DNA from: Shinisaurus crocodilurus
Lineage: Eukaryota > Chordata > Lepidosauria > Squamata > Shinisauridae
Length of the DNA: 64,000 nt
Direction of reading: 5' to 3'
NCBI GenBank assembly: GCA_021292165.1
Contig: CM037876.1
Coordinates: forward strand, 113,527,379 to 113,591,378
Below, piece by piece: positions 23,061 to 33,849 of the stretch. Numbering within the stretch: position 1 is the first letter of the stretch; each line of letters opens with the position of its first letter. The notes beneath the pieces were generated by a model. It was not told the DNA's origin. It ran no database searches and was given only the letters and a program-made list of their open reading frames with translations. The position numbers were made by a program, and so were the translations under genes.

Positions 23061-23255
23061 AAAACCTGTATTCTGATTATGAGGGAAATAGCCTCCTAAA
23101 GCCTGTACCATTTTTAAGTAGGGGAGTTTTTCTTTTTAAAAACAGTATTACCTAAGTAAGCACTTTTCTGTGGCAGAAGAGGGGCACTCATGTAGATGCT
23201 CCCCTGTTCCCTGGTAATAGTGCCCTACCCTGAAAGAATGTTCCACACTTTAATA

Positions 23256-23391
23256 CAGGGCTCTCCAACCTTGGGTCCCCAGATGTTGCTGGCCTACAGC
23301 TCCCAGCATACCCAGCCAGCATGGCTAATGGCAAGGGATTCTGGGAGCTGTAGTCCAGCAACATCTGTGGATCCAAGGTTGGGAACCACTG
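23256..23391. mobile_element. Micro-MITE, copy 3 (CAGGG subtype)
   Basis: The left end is CAGGGCTCTCCAACC and the body folds back through CAGCTCCCAG. The right end is GGTTGGGAACCACTG, so the two ends no longer match. No target duplication is visible. It appears older than the other copies. Confidence 0.65.
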
Positions 23392-23863
23392 TTCTAAGGG
23401 ATAACAGATAACTTTTGCTACTGGAAGTGAAATTGACTAGATTCCCCCCCCCCCAATTTCTGGAAGTGCCCAGGGGTATTTTTTTAAGGTAGGGAAGGGA
23501 AGATCCAAAGGCTTTCTACTCACAATAAGATTTTCCCCCTTGCATCAAGATTCCCATCCCCTTCCATTTTGTCTGTGCAATCCTATGACTGCAGGAACTG
23601 CCATGGAGCACTAGGAGATCTAAGTAAGGGAATGCTCCCATGGCTTCTAAATACAATTCTGTACATGGGAGCCATCCCATGAACTAGTGGTGTCCAGTTC
23701 ATGACTTGTGGACAGATTCAGTCTCTGGGGCACTTTTGTCTGGCCTTGTCTGGCCCTACAAAATTTGTATTATTGCATTGCAAAATGTTTCCCCAGTGTT
23801 TCATTCATATGGAAAAGAAAACTATCTTCATGTAAGAAAGTGAGGTTCTCTACTTTAATGAGA

Positions 23864-24048
23864 CTTGATTGATTGATTGATTGATTGATTGAATTTATAC
23901 CCTGCTCTTCAGTCAGAAAAGGCTGACAGAGTGGCTTACAAAGATTAATATTAAGACAGTCCCTGCCCTCAGGCTCACAATCTAAAAGACATGACACAAA
24001 AGGAAAAGAGATTGGGAGGGAGGAGGAAGAATGCAAAACGCAGGCACC
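23864..24048 (-). mobile_element. LINE 3' end (L2/CR1-type)
   Basis: A GATT tandem run (23864-23892) forms the tail of a minus-oriented 3' UTR containing AGTCCCTGCCCTCAGGCT. This phrase is common at reptile LINE 3' ends. No ORF remains. Confidence 0.5.
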
Positions 24049-24910
24049 AGTTCTTAGTTAGCATGGGGTTCAGCCTCCCAGTGGCCCTTGATTTATTTAT
24101 TTATTCAATACATTTTTATACCACCCAATAGCCGAAGCTCTCTGGGCGGTTTACAACAGTTAAAATCATAAAATACAATATAAAATATAAAATTTAAAAC
24201 CACAGATTAAAAACAAACAGCAGAGCTACCAGCAGCAGTTACAATAACGGAATTGAAAACAATTACAAGATTAAAATGATTAAGATGATTAAAATGCCTG
24301 GGAGAACAGAAAGGTCTTCACCTGGAGCCGGAAAGAATACAAAGTAGGCGCCAGGCGAACCTCTTTGGGGAGCTCATTCCATAACTGGGGTGCCACAGCA
24401 GAAAAGGCCCTCCTCCTGGTAGCCACCTGCCTCACTTCCTTTGGCAGGGGCTCCCGGAGAAGGACCGCTGATGCAGATCTTAGTGTCCGGGCAGGTACAT
24501 ATGGGAGGAGATGATCCTTCAGATACCCTGGCCCCAAGCCATTTAGGGATTTAAATGTTAGCACCAGCACTTTGAATCAGGTCTGGAAACAGACTGGCAG
24601 CCAGTGCAGATGAGAAAGCACTGGCATAATATGTTCTCGTCGGCCACCCCCCGTTAACAATCTTGCTACCCTATTTTGGACCAGCTGAAGTTTCTGGACT
24701 GTTTTCAAAGGCAGCCCCACGTATAACGCATTGCAGTAATCCAAATGAGAGGTTACCAGAGCATGGATAACTGTAGCTAGGCTATCTCTGCCCAGATAAG
24801 GACGTCGTTGGTATATCAGCCTAAGCCAGGGGTCTGCAACCCGCGGCTCCGGAGCCGCATGCGGCTCTTTCAAACCTTTGCCGCGGCTCCGCTTTGTCGC
24901 AAAAATGTTG

Positions 24911-25640
24911 GCGCGGCGGCGGCACCCCCCCCCCCGGCAGCAGGGACACGAGCAGGCAGGCAGCGGAAGAGAGGAGAGCAGGACAAGGCTGCCTGCTCCG
25001 CAAAAAACTTTGCCACCGCCTCACATATGGCCTGATTCTGTTGGCGGGGGCAGCCCGATTTCGCTCTTCTGAGCGGCGCGGAGCGTTCTCCGTGCCGCTC
25101 TAGCTGCCGCCGCCGCCGCCGCTGGAGTCAATGCCGGAGCCGTTGAAGCCGCCGCCGCCGCGTCACACCCAGCTGCTTCAGCGCGCTGGACCCCCGCGCT
25201 ATGATTTTGGTGGGGGAACTTTGGCGGGGCGGGGGAACTTTGGCGCGGCGGAGGCACCCCCCCCCCCCCGGCAGCAGGGACACGAGCAGGCAGGCAGCGG
25301 AAGAGAGGAGAGCAGGACAAGGCTGCCTGCTCCGCAAAAAACTTTGCCGCCGCCTCACATATGGCCTGATTCTGTTGGCGGGGGCAGCCCGATTTCGCTC
25401 TTCTGAGCGGCGCGGAGCGTTCTCCGCGCCGCTCCAGCTGCCGCCGCCGCTGGAATCAATGCCGGAGCCGCTGAAGCCGCCGCCGCCGCGTCACATCCAG
25501 CTGCTTCGGCGCGCTGGACCCCCGCGCTATGATTTTGGCGGGGGAACTTTGGCGGGGCGGGGGAACTTTGGCGCGGCAGCAGCACCCCCCCCCCCCGGGC
25601 AGCAGGGACGCGAGCGGGTGAGCGGCAGAAGAGAGGAGGG
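24911..25640 (+). repeat. ~330-bp tandem duplication inside the hAT
   Basis: GGCAGCAGGGACACGAGCAG starts at 24936 and 25270, and a close variant starts at 25598, giving periods of 334 and 328 bp. The first two units are nearly identical and the third is partial. Each carries a poly(C) run, a CCGCCGCCGC stretch and GGGGGAACTTTGGCG repeats. Confidence 0.88.
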
Positions 25641-26059
25641 CTCCTGCACGCCCCAAAGTTCCCCCCCCCGCCAAAAACATAGCGCGGGGTCCAGCGTGTC
25701 GAGGGACCAATGCGGCCGGCTCGCCGCGGAGAGCACAAGCAGGCGAGGAGGCAGGTAGGCCTGCGTGAAAGCAGTAATAGTTATCAGAAAACAAGGGGGA
25801 AAAGATTCATGTACAAATTATTGGAACACTAATGACAAGAGAACAAAATAATATCTCCATACATTTATTTATTTATTAACTGCTTTTTTAACCCTGCATT
25901 TCTTAAAAACAATCCAAACAGGTTATAAAGAAGAATAAACACAAATTACAATATCGCTGCGGGGATGGGAGGGTGCCTCCAGCTGCCACCCAATCAGGGT
26001 GCCTCCAGCTGTTGCAGCTGCCCCTTTTGCCCCACATTAAAGACAGGCCTGAGTAGCAC

Positions 26060-26290
26060 CCTCATCATCCACCAGCAACACCCTCCCCCCCAGCAGTAGC
26101 ACCCCCATCATCCACCAGCAAATCCTGCTGATGGATGATGAGGGGTGCTATTACCACATGGAGGGTGTTTCTGGTGGATGATGAGGGTGCTACTGCTGGA
26201 TGGTGCTGATGACGGGATGCTACTGCTTGGGGGGGGGATGTTGCTGGTGGCATCCCTTCATCCACCAGCAACACCCCCATCATCCATCAG
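26060..26290. repeat. Hairpin-rich CCACCAGCA repeats in the hAT
   Basis: ATCATCCACCAGCAA and its complement TGGTGGATGATGAGG alternate several times, so this stretch can form several competing hairpins. Confidence 0.75.
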
Positions 26291-26293
26291 CTG

Positions 26294-26377
26294 ATAATTT
26301 CCCCTACCTATGCACCCAACATAATCCACCAGCTCTCGCTGGTGGATTATGTTGGGTGCATAGGTAGGGGAAATTAT
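26294..26377. repeat. Perfect palindrome, 39-bp arms
   Basis: The arms 26294-26332 and 26339-26377 are exact reverse complements around a 6-base spacer (CTCTCG). It lies inside the hAT right half. Perfect arms imply either recent formation or recent correction. Confidence 0.92.
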
Positions 26378-27640
26378 TACATTTTATATGTGGGGCACAG
26401 GATGGGGCATTATTACTTTATGTGAGGGGGGCAGATTATTTTGCAAATATTTTGTATATATTATTTTGTATATATAGCATTAAGGTAAGAAACAATATAT
26501 GCAGTGTTATATTTGTTTTAAATGTCACAATGGTTTTGCGGCTCCCAGTTTTTTTTTTCTTCGGAAACGGGTCCAAGTGGCTCTTTTTGTCTTAAAGGTT
26601 GCAGACCCCTGGCCTAAGCTGATAAAAGGTGCTCCGTGCCACCGAGTTCACCTGTGCCTTGAGTGACAGTTGTGGATCCAAGAGCACCCCCAAACTACGA
26701 ACCTGATCCTTCAGGGGGAGTGCAACCCCATCCAGAACTGGTTGAATATCACTTAGCCGGGCAGCAGACGAACCACCCACTAACAGTACCTCCGTCTTAT
26801 CTGGATTGAGTCTCAGTTTATTAGCCCTCATCCAGTCCATTACTGTGTCCAGGCACTGATTCAGAATAACCACTGCCTCACCTGAATTTGATGAAAAGGA
26901 GAGATAGAGCTGGGGCCAATCTGCATATTGATGACACTTCAGCCCACACCTCTGGATAACCTCTCCCAGTGGTTTCATGTAGATGTTAAACAGCATAGGG
27001 GATAAAATAGAGCCCTGTGGCACCCCATGGCATAACTGCCAAGAGACAGAGCAGTAATCCCCCAGCACCACCTTCTGGAATCGGCCACCCAAGTAGGATC
27101 GGAACCACTGGAGCGCAGTGCCTCCAACTCCCAACCCAGACAACCTGTCCAGAAGGATACCATGGCCGATGGTATCGAAGCCGCTGAGAGGTCCAAGAGA
27201 ATCAACAGGGTTGCACTCCCCCGGCAGAGGTCATCCCACAGGGTGACCGAGGCAGTTTCCATTCCAAAACCAGGCCTGAATCCAGATTGAAATGGATCTA
27301 GATAGTCCGTTTCATCCGAGTGCCTGGAGTTGGCCAGCAACCACCCGCTCAAGCACCTTGTCCAGGAATGGGATATTAGCTACCGGCCTGTAGTTATTAA
27401 CATCATCCGGGTCCAGGTTAGGCTTTTTAAGAAGTGGCCTAATCACCGCCTCTTTAAAAAAGGCCGGCACCACTCCCTCTCTCAAGGAGGCATTTACAAC
27501 CTCCTGGACCCAGCCGGCTATTCCCTCCTTATTTGATGTAATATAAGCCATGACGGGCAAGGGTCAAGCACACAGGTGGTCGACCAGACTTAGCCAAGCA
27601 CCTTGTCCGCATCCTCGGGCCTCAATAACTGAATAACTTG

Positions 27641-28040
27641 GTTCTCTGGCCGATGGATGAGGCCAGAGTCTGCCATCCCAGGGAACTGACATCTGGTTTT
27701 TATTTTGTATGTAATGTGCTTGCAATGTGTAAATGTACATATTTGTATGTAATACTGCATTTGAGCATGTGTGTTCCATAACTGGGAGACCCTTATTGCT
27801 AGATGATGCCATCTCTGTAGTGGTGCCCAACCATTCATGAGAAGCTCATGAGAAGCTCCGTTTATGAGGCAAAACACCATTCTAGCCCTGGACCATTGTC
27901 TGAACAAGAATACAGAAACTGTCCTGCAAGAATACAGAAGCTGGCCAACCCTGCCATAAACTCATGCAATATCAGTAACTGAGATAATGTACGGTATGTG
28001 AAGTTATTTGAACACTCTAAAGCATGATAATAAGTACATT
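27641..28040. other. No feature recognised
   Basis: Spacer between the L2-clade and RTE-like LINEs. AGAATACAGAA occurs twice near 27910-27940. Nothing else is classified. Confidence 0.4.
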
Positions 28041-28044
28041 ACAA

Positions 28045-29790
28045 CTCATCATCAGGCGATCACTCGTGACCAAGTAAGATTGTCTTCCGGGATAAAAGGA
28101 GGAAATTCTAAAGAAGATTGTGTAGACTCTAGCGATGGGTCCGTAAGTGACTGTGGAGGCCAATTCTAGATCCACACAGCTTCCCACAGTGAGGACACAG
28201 GTTACCAGATAGAAGATGGTCCTGTAAAGGATTCATTTGACGTGCTTTTCGCTTAGCACGTTTCTTCCTTTCACCTTGCACTCGGGCTTCTTCAAAGTCC
28301 ATGGAACCTTTGTGAAAGGCCAACCTCCATTTAGATCGTTCATGGGCCAGAGCTTCCCAGTTTTTGATGTTTATATTGCATTTTTTTAGATTAGCCTTAT
28401 GAACATCTTTAAACCTCTTATATTGACCACCGATATTCCGCTTTCCATCCTTGAGTTGGGAGTAAAGTAACTGCTTTGGGAGACGGCAGTCAGGCATTCG
28501 AACAACATGACCGCTCCACTGAAGTTGGCGTTGAAGGATCATTTTTTCAATGCTAGTAGTCTTTGCTTCTTCCAGTACACTGACATTTGTTCGCCTATCT
28601 TCCCAAGTAATTCGCAGGATTTTCCGGAGGCAACGTTGATGCTTTCAAGGAGGTGGAAGTGACGTTTATAGATAGTCCATGTTTCGCAGACATACAATAA
28701 AGTTGGTAATACAATGGCTTCATAAACCAGTGTTTTGGTCTTCTTACAAATATCCCGATCCTCGAACACTCTATGTTTCATTCGAGAAAATGCGGCACTT
28801 GCGGAGCTCAAACGATGCTGGATTTCACTGTCGATGTTAGCTGTAACAGAAAGATAGCTGCCAAGATAGAGAAAATGATTGACATTTTCCAGTATTGTCC
28901 CGCCAAGCTGGATAGATGGCATCACCAAAGGGTTAGCTTGCACTTGCTGATGAAGCACTTTGGTCTTTTTGATGTTAAGTGAGAGACCAAGTTTTTCGTA
29001 TGCTTCTGCAAAAGCATTTAGGATAGTTTGGAGATCATCCTCTGAATGTGCGGAGACCACATTATCATCAGCATACTGAAGTTCCACAACGGAGGTTGTA
29101 ATTACCTTACTTTTTGCTTTCAGCCTGCTGAGATTAAAAAGCTTTCCATCTGTTCGATATATAATTCCCACACCAGTGGGAAGTTTCCCCTTGACAAGAT
29201 GTAAAACCATGGCGATGAAAATGGCAAATAATGTTGGGGCGATAACACATCCCTGTTTAACACCTGATCCCACTTTAAATGGAGCACCATGAGAGCCGTT
29301 GTTGTCCAAAACCGTTGCCGTCATGTTGTCATGGAGAAGTCGCAAGATATTCACAAATTTATTGGGGCATCCAATTTTCATAAGGATAGTCCAGAGAGCT
29401 GTACGGTCTACAGTATCAAAGGCCTTAGCCAAATCGATAAATGCCATATAAAGGGGTTGATTTTGCTCCCGGCATTTTTCTTGGAGCTGACGTGCAGTAA
29501 AAATCATGTCTACTGTCCCTCTAGAGGGGCGGAAACCATATTGAGTTTCAGGGAGGATCTCTTCTGAAATAGATAGAAGACGGTTTGCGAGAATCCTAGC
29601 AAATATTTTACCTGCGGTTGCTAAGAGAGAAATGCCCCGATAGTTTCCACAGTCTGTTCTATCACCCTTCTTAAAGAGGGTGATAATTATGGCATCCCTG
29701 AAGTCTTCTGGGATCTCTTCTCTTATCCAGATTTTTTCAATGAGTTTATGAAGTTTATGATTATTACTACTAATCATCCTCATCTTATAA
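28045..29790 (-). mobile_element. RTE-like LINE, 5' truncated
   Basis: A minus-strand LINE carries most of a reverse transcriptase and a complete C-terminal tail. Its 3' end at 28045-28130 contains CGATCACTCGTGACCAAG, common at the end of this family. The 5' break near 29790 removes the endonuclease. The RTE-like label rests on the protein style and could be another related clade. Confidence 0.7.
28129..29783 (-). pseudogene. RTE-like reverse transcriptase with C2H2-like tail, one frameshift
   Basis: The first frame (29783-28539, 414 codons) has NYRGISLLATAGKIFARIL, GFRPSRGTVD, MAFIDLAKAFDTVDR (motif A), GVKQGCVIAPTLFAIF (motif B) and ELQYADDNVVSAH (motif C, catalytic YADD intact). LPTLLYVCETWTIYKRH follows. 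It ends at TGA after a run of six A (rc) near 28545. The second frame (28542-28129, 137 codons) continues with QWSGHVVRMPDCRLPKQLL. It ends in CPHC...GLHSHLRTH, a zinc-finger-like motif that may bind nucleic acid. A single-base change in the A run therefore explains the break. All other RT motifs look sound, so the copy is fairly young, though dead through 5' truncation. Confidence 0.82.
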
Positions 29791-30771
29791 TTCTTAATAC
29801 TTACTACTTGCCCTTGCTACTAACATCTTTTCTAATCTAACCTCTTGTAAAAATGCTTTTGTAGGACACCATGGACAAAATAAAACTTCCTTTCTCCCCT
29901 AGCCCTGCCACTCTTTTAATCATATTCGTGGAAATTCAGTTTTTGAAACACAGAACATTTTCAGGGAGAAATTGGTAGGCACAAGAATGGCTAATCACCT
30001 CTCTTGTCTGGCTGCTAATCTGCCCCTGCAAACTTCCCCCTTGTCCCCCATATTCTCTTGGCAAACATGGATTTGTGCATGCACGTTAGCCAAGGTGACA
30101 TCTAGTTCAGCTTTGCGTCAGAGGATGGGAGACTGCTAGTCCTAATGCACAGCTGAGGAAGTGAGCAAACATAAATTAGGAAACCCAAGTAAACCCTTCC
30201 TGTGTTGTTCTGTTTCTTATTTGCACAAATAGGAGGAAAGATGTGCAAAGCTGATTTCTCAGAATTACTGTCTCCTTGGTACAGGCCTTCCTGCAGCATC
30301 TCACTCTACCCCTCCCCCAGCCCGCTTGTATATGAGAGCCCTTGTTTGATGTAGGCACTTGCAGCAACTTAAGGTTATCTCTGGGGCACTTGCTGAATAC
30401 AGGTCCATTGATCTGGAGAAAGAAAATGTAAATGTTTTTAGAGCTTTCTCCACTACCCCCCCCTCACCTCCTGCCAGCTAATCCAAGCACCCGTGGAGAT
30501 AATGAATCACTGTTTTTGCGCTATAAATGGCAGAACTTATTCCCATCCCAGTTTCATAGCCACTGGTTTTGTGGGCTTCACAGAGCAAGTATGCTGCTTT
30601 TTTCACTACTGTTCTATTTATGTATGGGAAACATTGATGTGGTAGTTGCACAGAATGTCCCGTAGTTTATCGGGTGCAGCTCCAGGCACGTAATAAGCAC
30701 CATTCTGCAAAGCTGGTATTAAGGAGGTAACCTGGGGCATCTCACCCAGCTTTACCACTTTTCAGTGTCCT
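29791..30771. other. No gene recognised
   Basis: Unique-looking sequence; no frame or repeat I can name. Confidence 0.4.
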
Positions 30772-31026
30772 AATTCTCACTGAGGTGATAAATCTGTGTT
30801 TGGACTGTACCACTTCAGACTGCAGGTGGGGGTTCACATGATTCAATGCATCTCAATACAAACAAACAAAAAATCCTCCACTCGGAAGATGAGATGCTGG
30901 GTGACATGCAATTTGTCTACGTGCAGGGATTGTTTGTTGTTGCTGCTGCCGCTCACGTGTGTCCCCACCTGAAGTCTGAAGAGGAACATTCCAGATACAG
31001 GTTTACCACTTCAATGAGAGCTAGGC
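30772..31026. repeat. Unclassified TIR element family, copy 2
   Basis: The left end CTCACTGAGGTGATAAATCTG and the right end, read inverted, CTCATTGAAGTGGTAAACCTG match at most positions. GGACTGTACCACTTCAGACT follows the left end and is shared with the copy at 44068. Confidence 0.5.
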
Positions 31027-31713
31027 AGTAAAAGTAGAAGGATGCACACAGCTGCCTTTGGATTTTGGGGTGCTTCCAGACAAGGCTTTTATTGTGCTAT
31101 CAACCTACCTTATTTGCAGAATTTTAGAGGGGGCCCAGATGATGTCATCTTCCACTCGTAGCCCTCCCATGTTTTCCCATGACATCTTCCATCTTTTTCC
31201 TTATTACTGAAATCCGTTACAGAGGAAAAGATGGAACAGCTGGAAAAATCCTTCTGACTGATAGTGCTAGAAGCCCTCTGTCTGAAAGCACCTTGATGTG
31301 TAATAGTGAAAGAAAGAAAGAAAGAAAGAAAGAGGCCCTGCCAGAAAACAGCAAAGCATGAAAAGAGGCAAACCTCATAATGGAGCCAAAATATATAAGG
31401 AACTTTATAAAAAAAATGTCAGTCGTCCAATGCATTTTGGTGAATACCTTTCTGAAGGGAACAAAAACATTATTTCATTATTTCCCCCAGAAAACCCCTA
31501 GTGCCAGGAATTCTATTCTAGAGTTCATTTATGCTAGCACAATGTAATTTATGTTAGCGGTAGTGTCATATTGGATACTGCCCAATGTGTGTGCATGCAT
31601 GCACTTGTTTATATGTGTGAACTGGGCTTGATGCCTCCCTAAGATTCCTTCAGCTCTAGGATTCTGTGACCATGGTGAGGTTGGAATTCTGAAAAGGTAT
31701 GACAGAACAGTCT
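31027..31713. other. No gene recognised; (GAAA)n tract
   Basis: A (GAAA)n microsatellite lies at 31307-31333. The rest is unclassified. Confidence 0.45.
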
Positions 31714-31721
31714 GCATAGAC

Positions 31722-31856
31722 CAGTGTTCTCCAAGCTTGGGTCCCCAGATGTTTCTGGCCTACAACTCCCAGCATGCCCCAGCCAGCATAGCTGGCTGGG
31801 GCATGCTGGGAGTTGTAGGCCAGAAACATCTGAGGACCCAAGCTTGGAGAACACTG
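31722..31856. mobile_element. Micro-MITE (hAT-like foldback), copy 4
   Basis: The full-length 135-bp foldback begins CAGTGTTCTCCAAGC. GCATAGAC is perfectly duplicated at 31714-31721 and 31857-31864. The two arms are almost exact complements. This is the best-preserved copy in the window. Confidence 0.93.
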
Positions 31857-31864
31857 GCATAGAC

Positions 31865-32184
31865 TATGTCATAGAGCCATCAAAGAGCTAAAAGAACATT
31901 TCAAACAGATGTGGAGGTTCCTGCTCCATGAAACAACAAAAGTATTTCTACAGAAGCAAAACAAACAAACAAAATGTTTCAATGGCACTAGCAAACTTCA
32001 TCAAATGGTGGTGAAGTATTCTGTCCATCTCTCAGTGTGCATCTAAAACAGCATGATTCCAAAGTTCCAAACTACTTGCCATGTATATAAAACTAGGTTA
32101 GAGACCATCAATTTGACAGGTGAATGGAGGTATGCATTTTCTCCCTTTCCAATCAATGTATCCCCTCCCTTCTTCTAAATCTTG
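31865..32184. other. No feature recognised
   Basis: Spacer between two micro-MITEs with no coding frame. Confidence 0.4.
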
Positions 32185-32192
32185 CTCTAGGT

Positions 32193-32257
32193 CACTGTTC
32201 TCCAACCTTGGGTCTGTAGGCCAAAAACATCTGGGGACCCAAGGTTGGAGAACACTG
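32193..32257. mobile_element. Micro-MITE, copy 5 (65-bp deletion form)
   Basis: Only 65 bp remain between CACTGTTCTCCAACC and its complement. CTCTAGGT is perfectly duplicated at 32185-32192 and 32258-32265. Confidence 0.9.
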
Positions 32258-32640
32258 CTCTAGGTACTTTTCATAGTCCTTTCGCCTTCTCATTATTCTC
32301 CTCACACCAGAATCAAGGGCTGCCTCCTGTTTGCTTCTGTGTAGCTTTAGCCAGTCTTCAAAGGCTAAGGTCTTCTCCAAAGGTTAAAGTTTTGCTTCCC
32401 AGGCATTTATCAGTCAGGTTCTATTTCAGTAGGTCTTCCTATCATTGTTTTCTTCTTTCCACAGCTTCCCAGTTTTCATTGCTTGTGGGCATGATCATTG
32501 CTATATGAAGCTAAGTGCTGACAAAATTATGCCAAGACTGAATTTTTCAAAGTATTTTCCTCTGAGGTGGCATTTTGGGGCAAACCTCTGACCCTGGTGC
32601 TCAGGATCAATTCCTGAACCAGCCCCCTTCACCTAGGAAG

Positions 32641-32969
32641 CAGGGTTACAAAAAAATCATGATTTTTTGCAAAAAAAATTTAAAAATTGATTTTTAAAAT
32701 TTAAATCAATGATTTTTTTATTTAATCGATTTCCCCCCAATTTTTTAAAGTAAAATTAATTTCAAAGTTTCAGGCAACCACATGTACAAATAGCCTACAC
32801 TTAATAGTTAAGAACACCATATTATACAGAAAACATTAATCAGAACTAGGTTACCTACACGACAGGGTTGCAAAAAAATCATTTTTTGCAAAAAAATATA
32901 TGAAAAAATCAATTTTTATTGATGATTTAATCAATGATTTAATCAATGATTTAAATCATTGCAACCCTG
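32641..32969. mobile_element. AT-rich hAT MITE, 329 bp
   Basis: It starts CAGGGTTACAAAAAAATCA and ends GATTTAAATCATTGCAACCCTG-like (inverted CAGGGTTGCAA). CTAGGAAG is perfectly duplicated at 32633-32640 and 32970-32977. A second CAGGGTTGCAAAAAAATCA at about 32864 repeats the left end inside the element. The interior is almost all A and T. Confidence 0.88.
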
Positions 32970-32977
32970 CTAGGAAG

Positions 32978-33849
32978 TACTTTATCCAATTATCATATGA
33001 CTTGCTGGAAAGTCACAAATGCAGTATAGATGTGCTGTATGTGTATTGCAGAGCACCACTAAGAAACACCTTCAGGTAAACCAGTCACATATACTCTTCA
33101 TGTCCTGTTATTTATTTATTTTAATTAATTTTATTTATTTATGTATTTATTGGTTTATTGTGCTCTTGATGATCAGAAGCCCCAAAACTTGGAGGCTTCT
33201 GATTATCCAATGCAGGGCAGGGGGAGTGGCGGAGGCAATCTTCACTTCCCTGTCCTCCCACACTGCATATTTTGCTAGATTTAGCCTGTCTAGCAAGGGC
33301 GCTTCATAGGGGGAGGGAAGAAGTCTGGCAGAGGCTTAGGATAGCTTGTATCCTGGCCTCTCTGGTCTCCCCGCCCACCGGAACACCCATTTCCCCCTTC
33401 TCCGAGGTCAAATTTCTGAACTGAGAGGGCAGTCAGCGCGGTTCTTCCCATGCCAGCAGAGAGGGGGAGGGGCGGATCTCCGACTGCCCCTTCTGAGATC
33501 AGAGCGTTGTCTCCAACCTCAGAGCGGGGAATCCCGAGTATCCTATGGCCTCCCAGACAATGTCCAGGAGCCATAGGATTGCTCCCTATATGCCTCATAA
33601 AATAATTTTCTCTAGGCACTTTACAATAATGATAAAAATACAAATAAAAGCACAATAAGATCAACAATATAAAATTAATACATGTGCCAACACAACATAA
33701 AATACAATTATCACACTGCAGGGACTAGAATAATAAAACACAAAAATGCTAAAATATTTTAAAAGATTATAACTTTGAAAAAAATTGAAATTTTAAAAAA
33801 GCCTGGAACGGGAAGGTCTTAGTTTGGTGCCAGAGAGATAATTACCAAG
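32978..33849. other. No gene recognised
   Basis: TTTATT-rich sequence lies near 33110-33155. The short inverted pair GAAGCCCCAAAACTTGG/CCAATGCAGG is not convincing as an element. An A-rich stretch at 33600-33800 may be LINE 3' UTR. Confidence 0.35.

Larger units (their letters stand above)
24827..26611. mobile_element. Non-autonomous hAT transposon, 1.8 kb, CpG-rich
   Basis: The element starts CAGGGGTCTGCAACC and ends GGTTGCAGACCCCTG. The host LINE sequence GCCTAAGC is duplicated on both sides (24819-24826, 26612-26619), the 8-bp signature of hAT. Subterminal GCGGCTCC motifs face each other near both ends. About 900 bp at the left is extremely GC- and CpG-rich and tandemly duplicated; the right half holds hairpins. 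Its open frames are GC-driven with no transposase domain, so it must be mobilised in trans. Confidence 0.92.
24289..27560 (-). pseudogene. L2-clade reverse transcriptase, broken and interrupted
   Basis: Minus-strand pieces, in order, give the RT fingers (EAVIRPLLKKPNLDPDD, NYRPVANIPFLDKVLE) and then GVPQGSILSPMLFNIYMKPL (motif B). Next come HQYADWPQLYLSF at the catalytic site, NPDKTEVLLVGGS and ALPLKDQVRSLGVLLDPQLS. Past the hAT insertion lie SHLDYCNALYVGLPLKTV, HIMPVLSHLHWLPV and VLTFKSLNGLGPGYLKD. The catalytic YADD is changed to YADW, which would abolish polymerase activity. Frame changes also occur near 27340, 27060 and 24573. The protein would have carried out target-primed reverse transcription. 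Confidence 0.85.
24085..27640 (-). mobile_element. L2-clade LINE split by a hAT insertion
   Basis: The LINE occupies 24085-24826 and 26612-27640, interrupted by the hAT at 24827-26611. Removing one copy of GCCTAAGC joins the halves exactly. The 3' tail is (AAAT)n on the minus strand at the plus-strand left edge. The 5' end is truncated near 27640, before the endonuclease. Confidence 0.88.

Noticed and set aside
25021..25794. Several 70-185-codon frames in the GC-rich block
   Set aside because: They occur on both strands, repeat with the 330-bp tandem unit and are low-complexity; none resembles a transposase.
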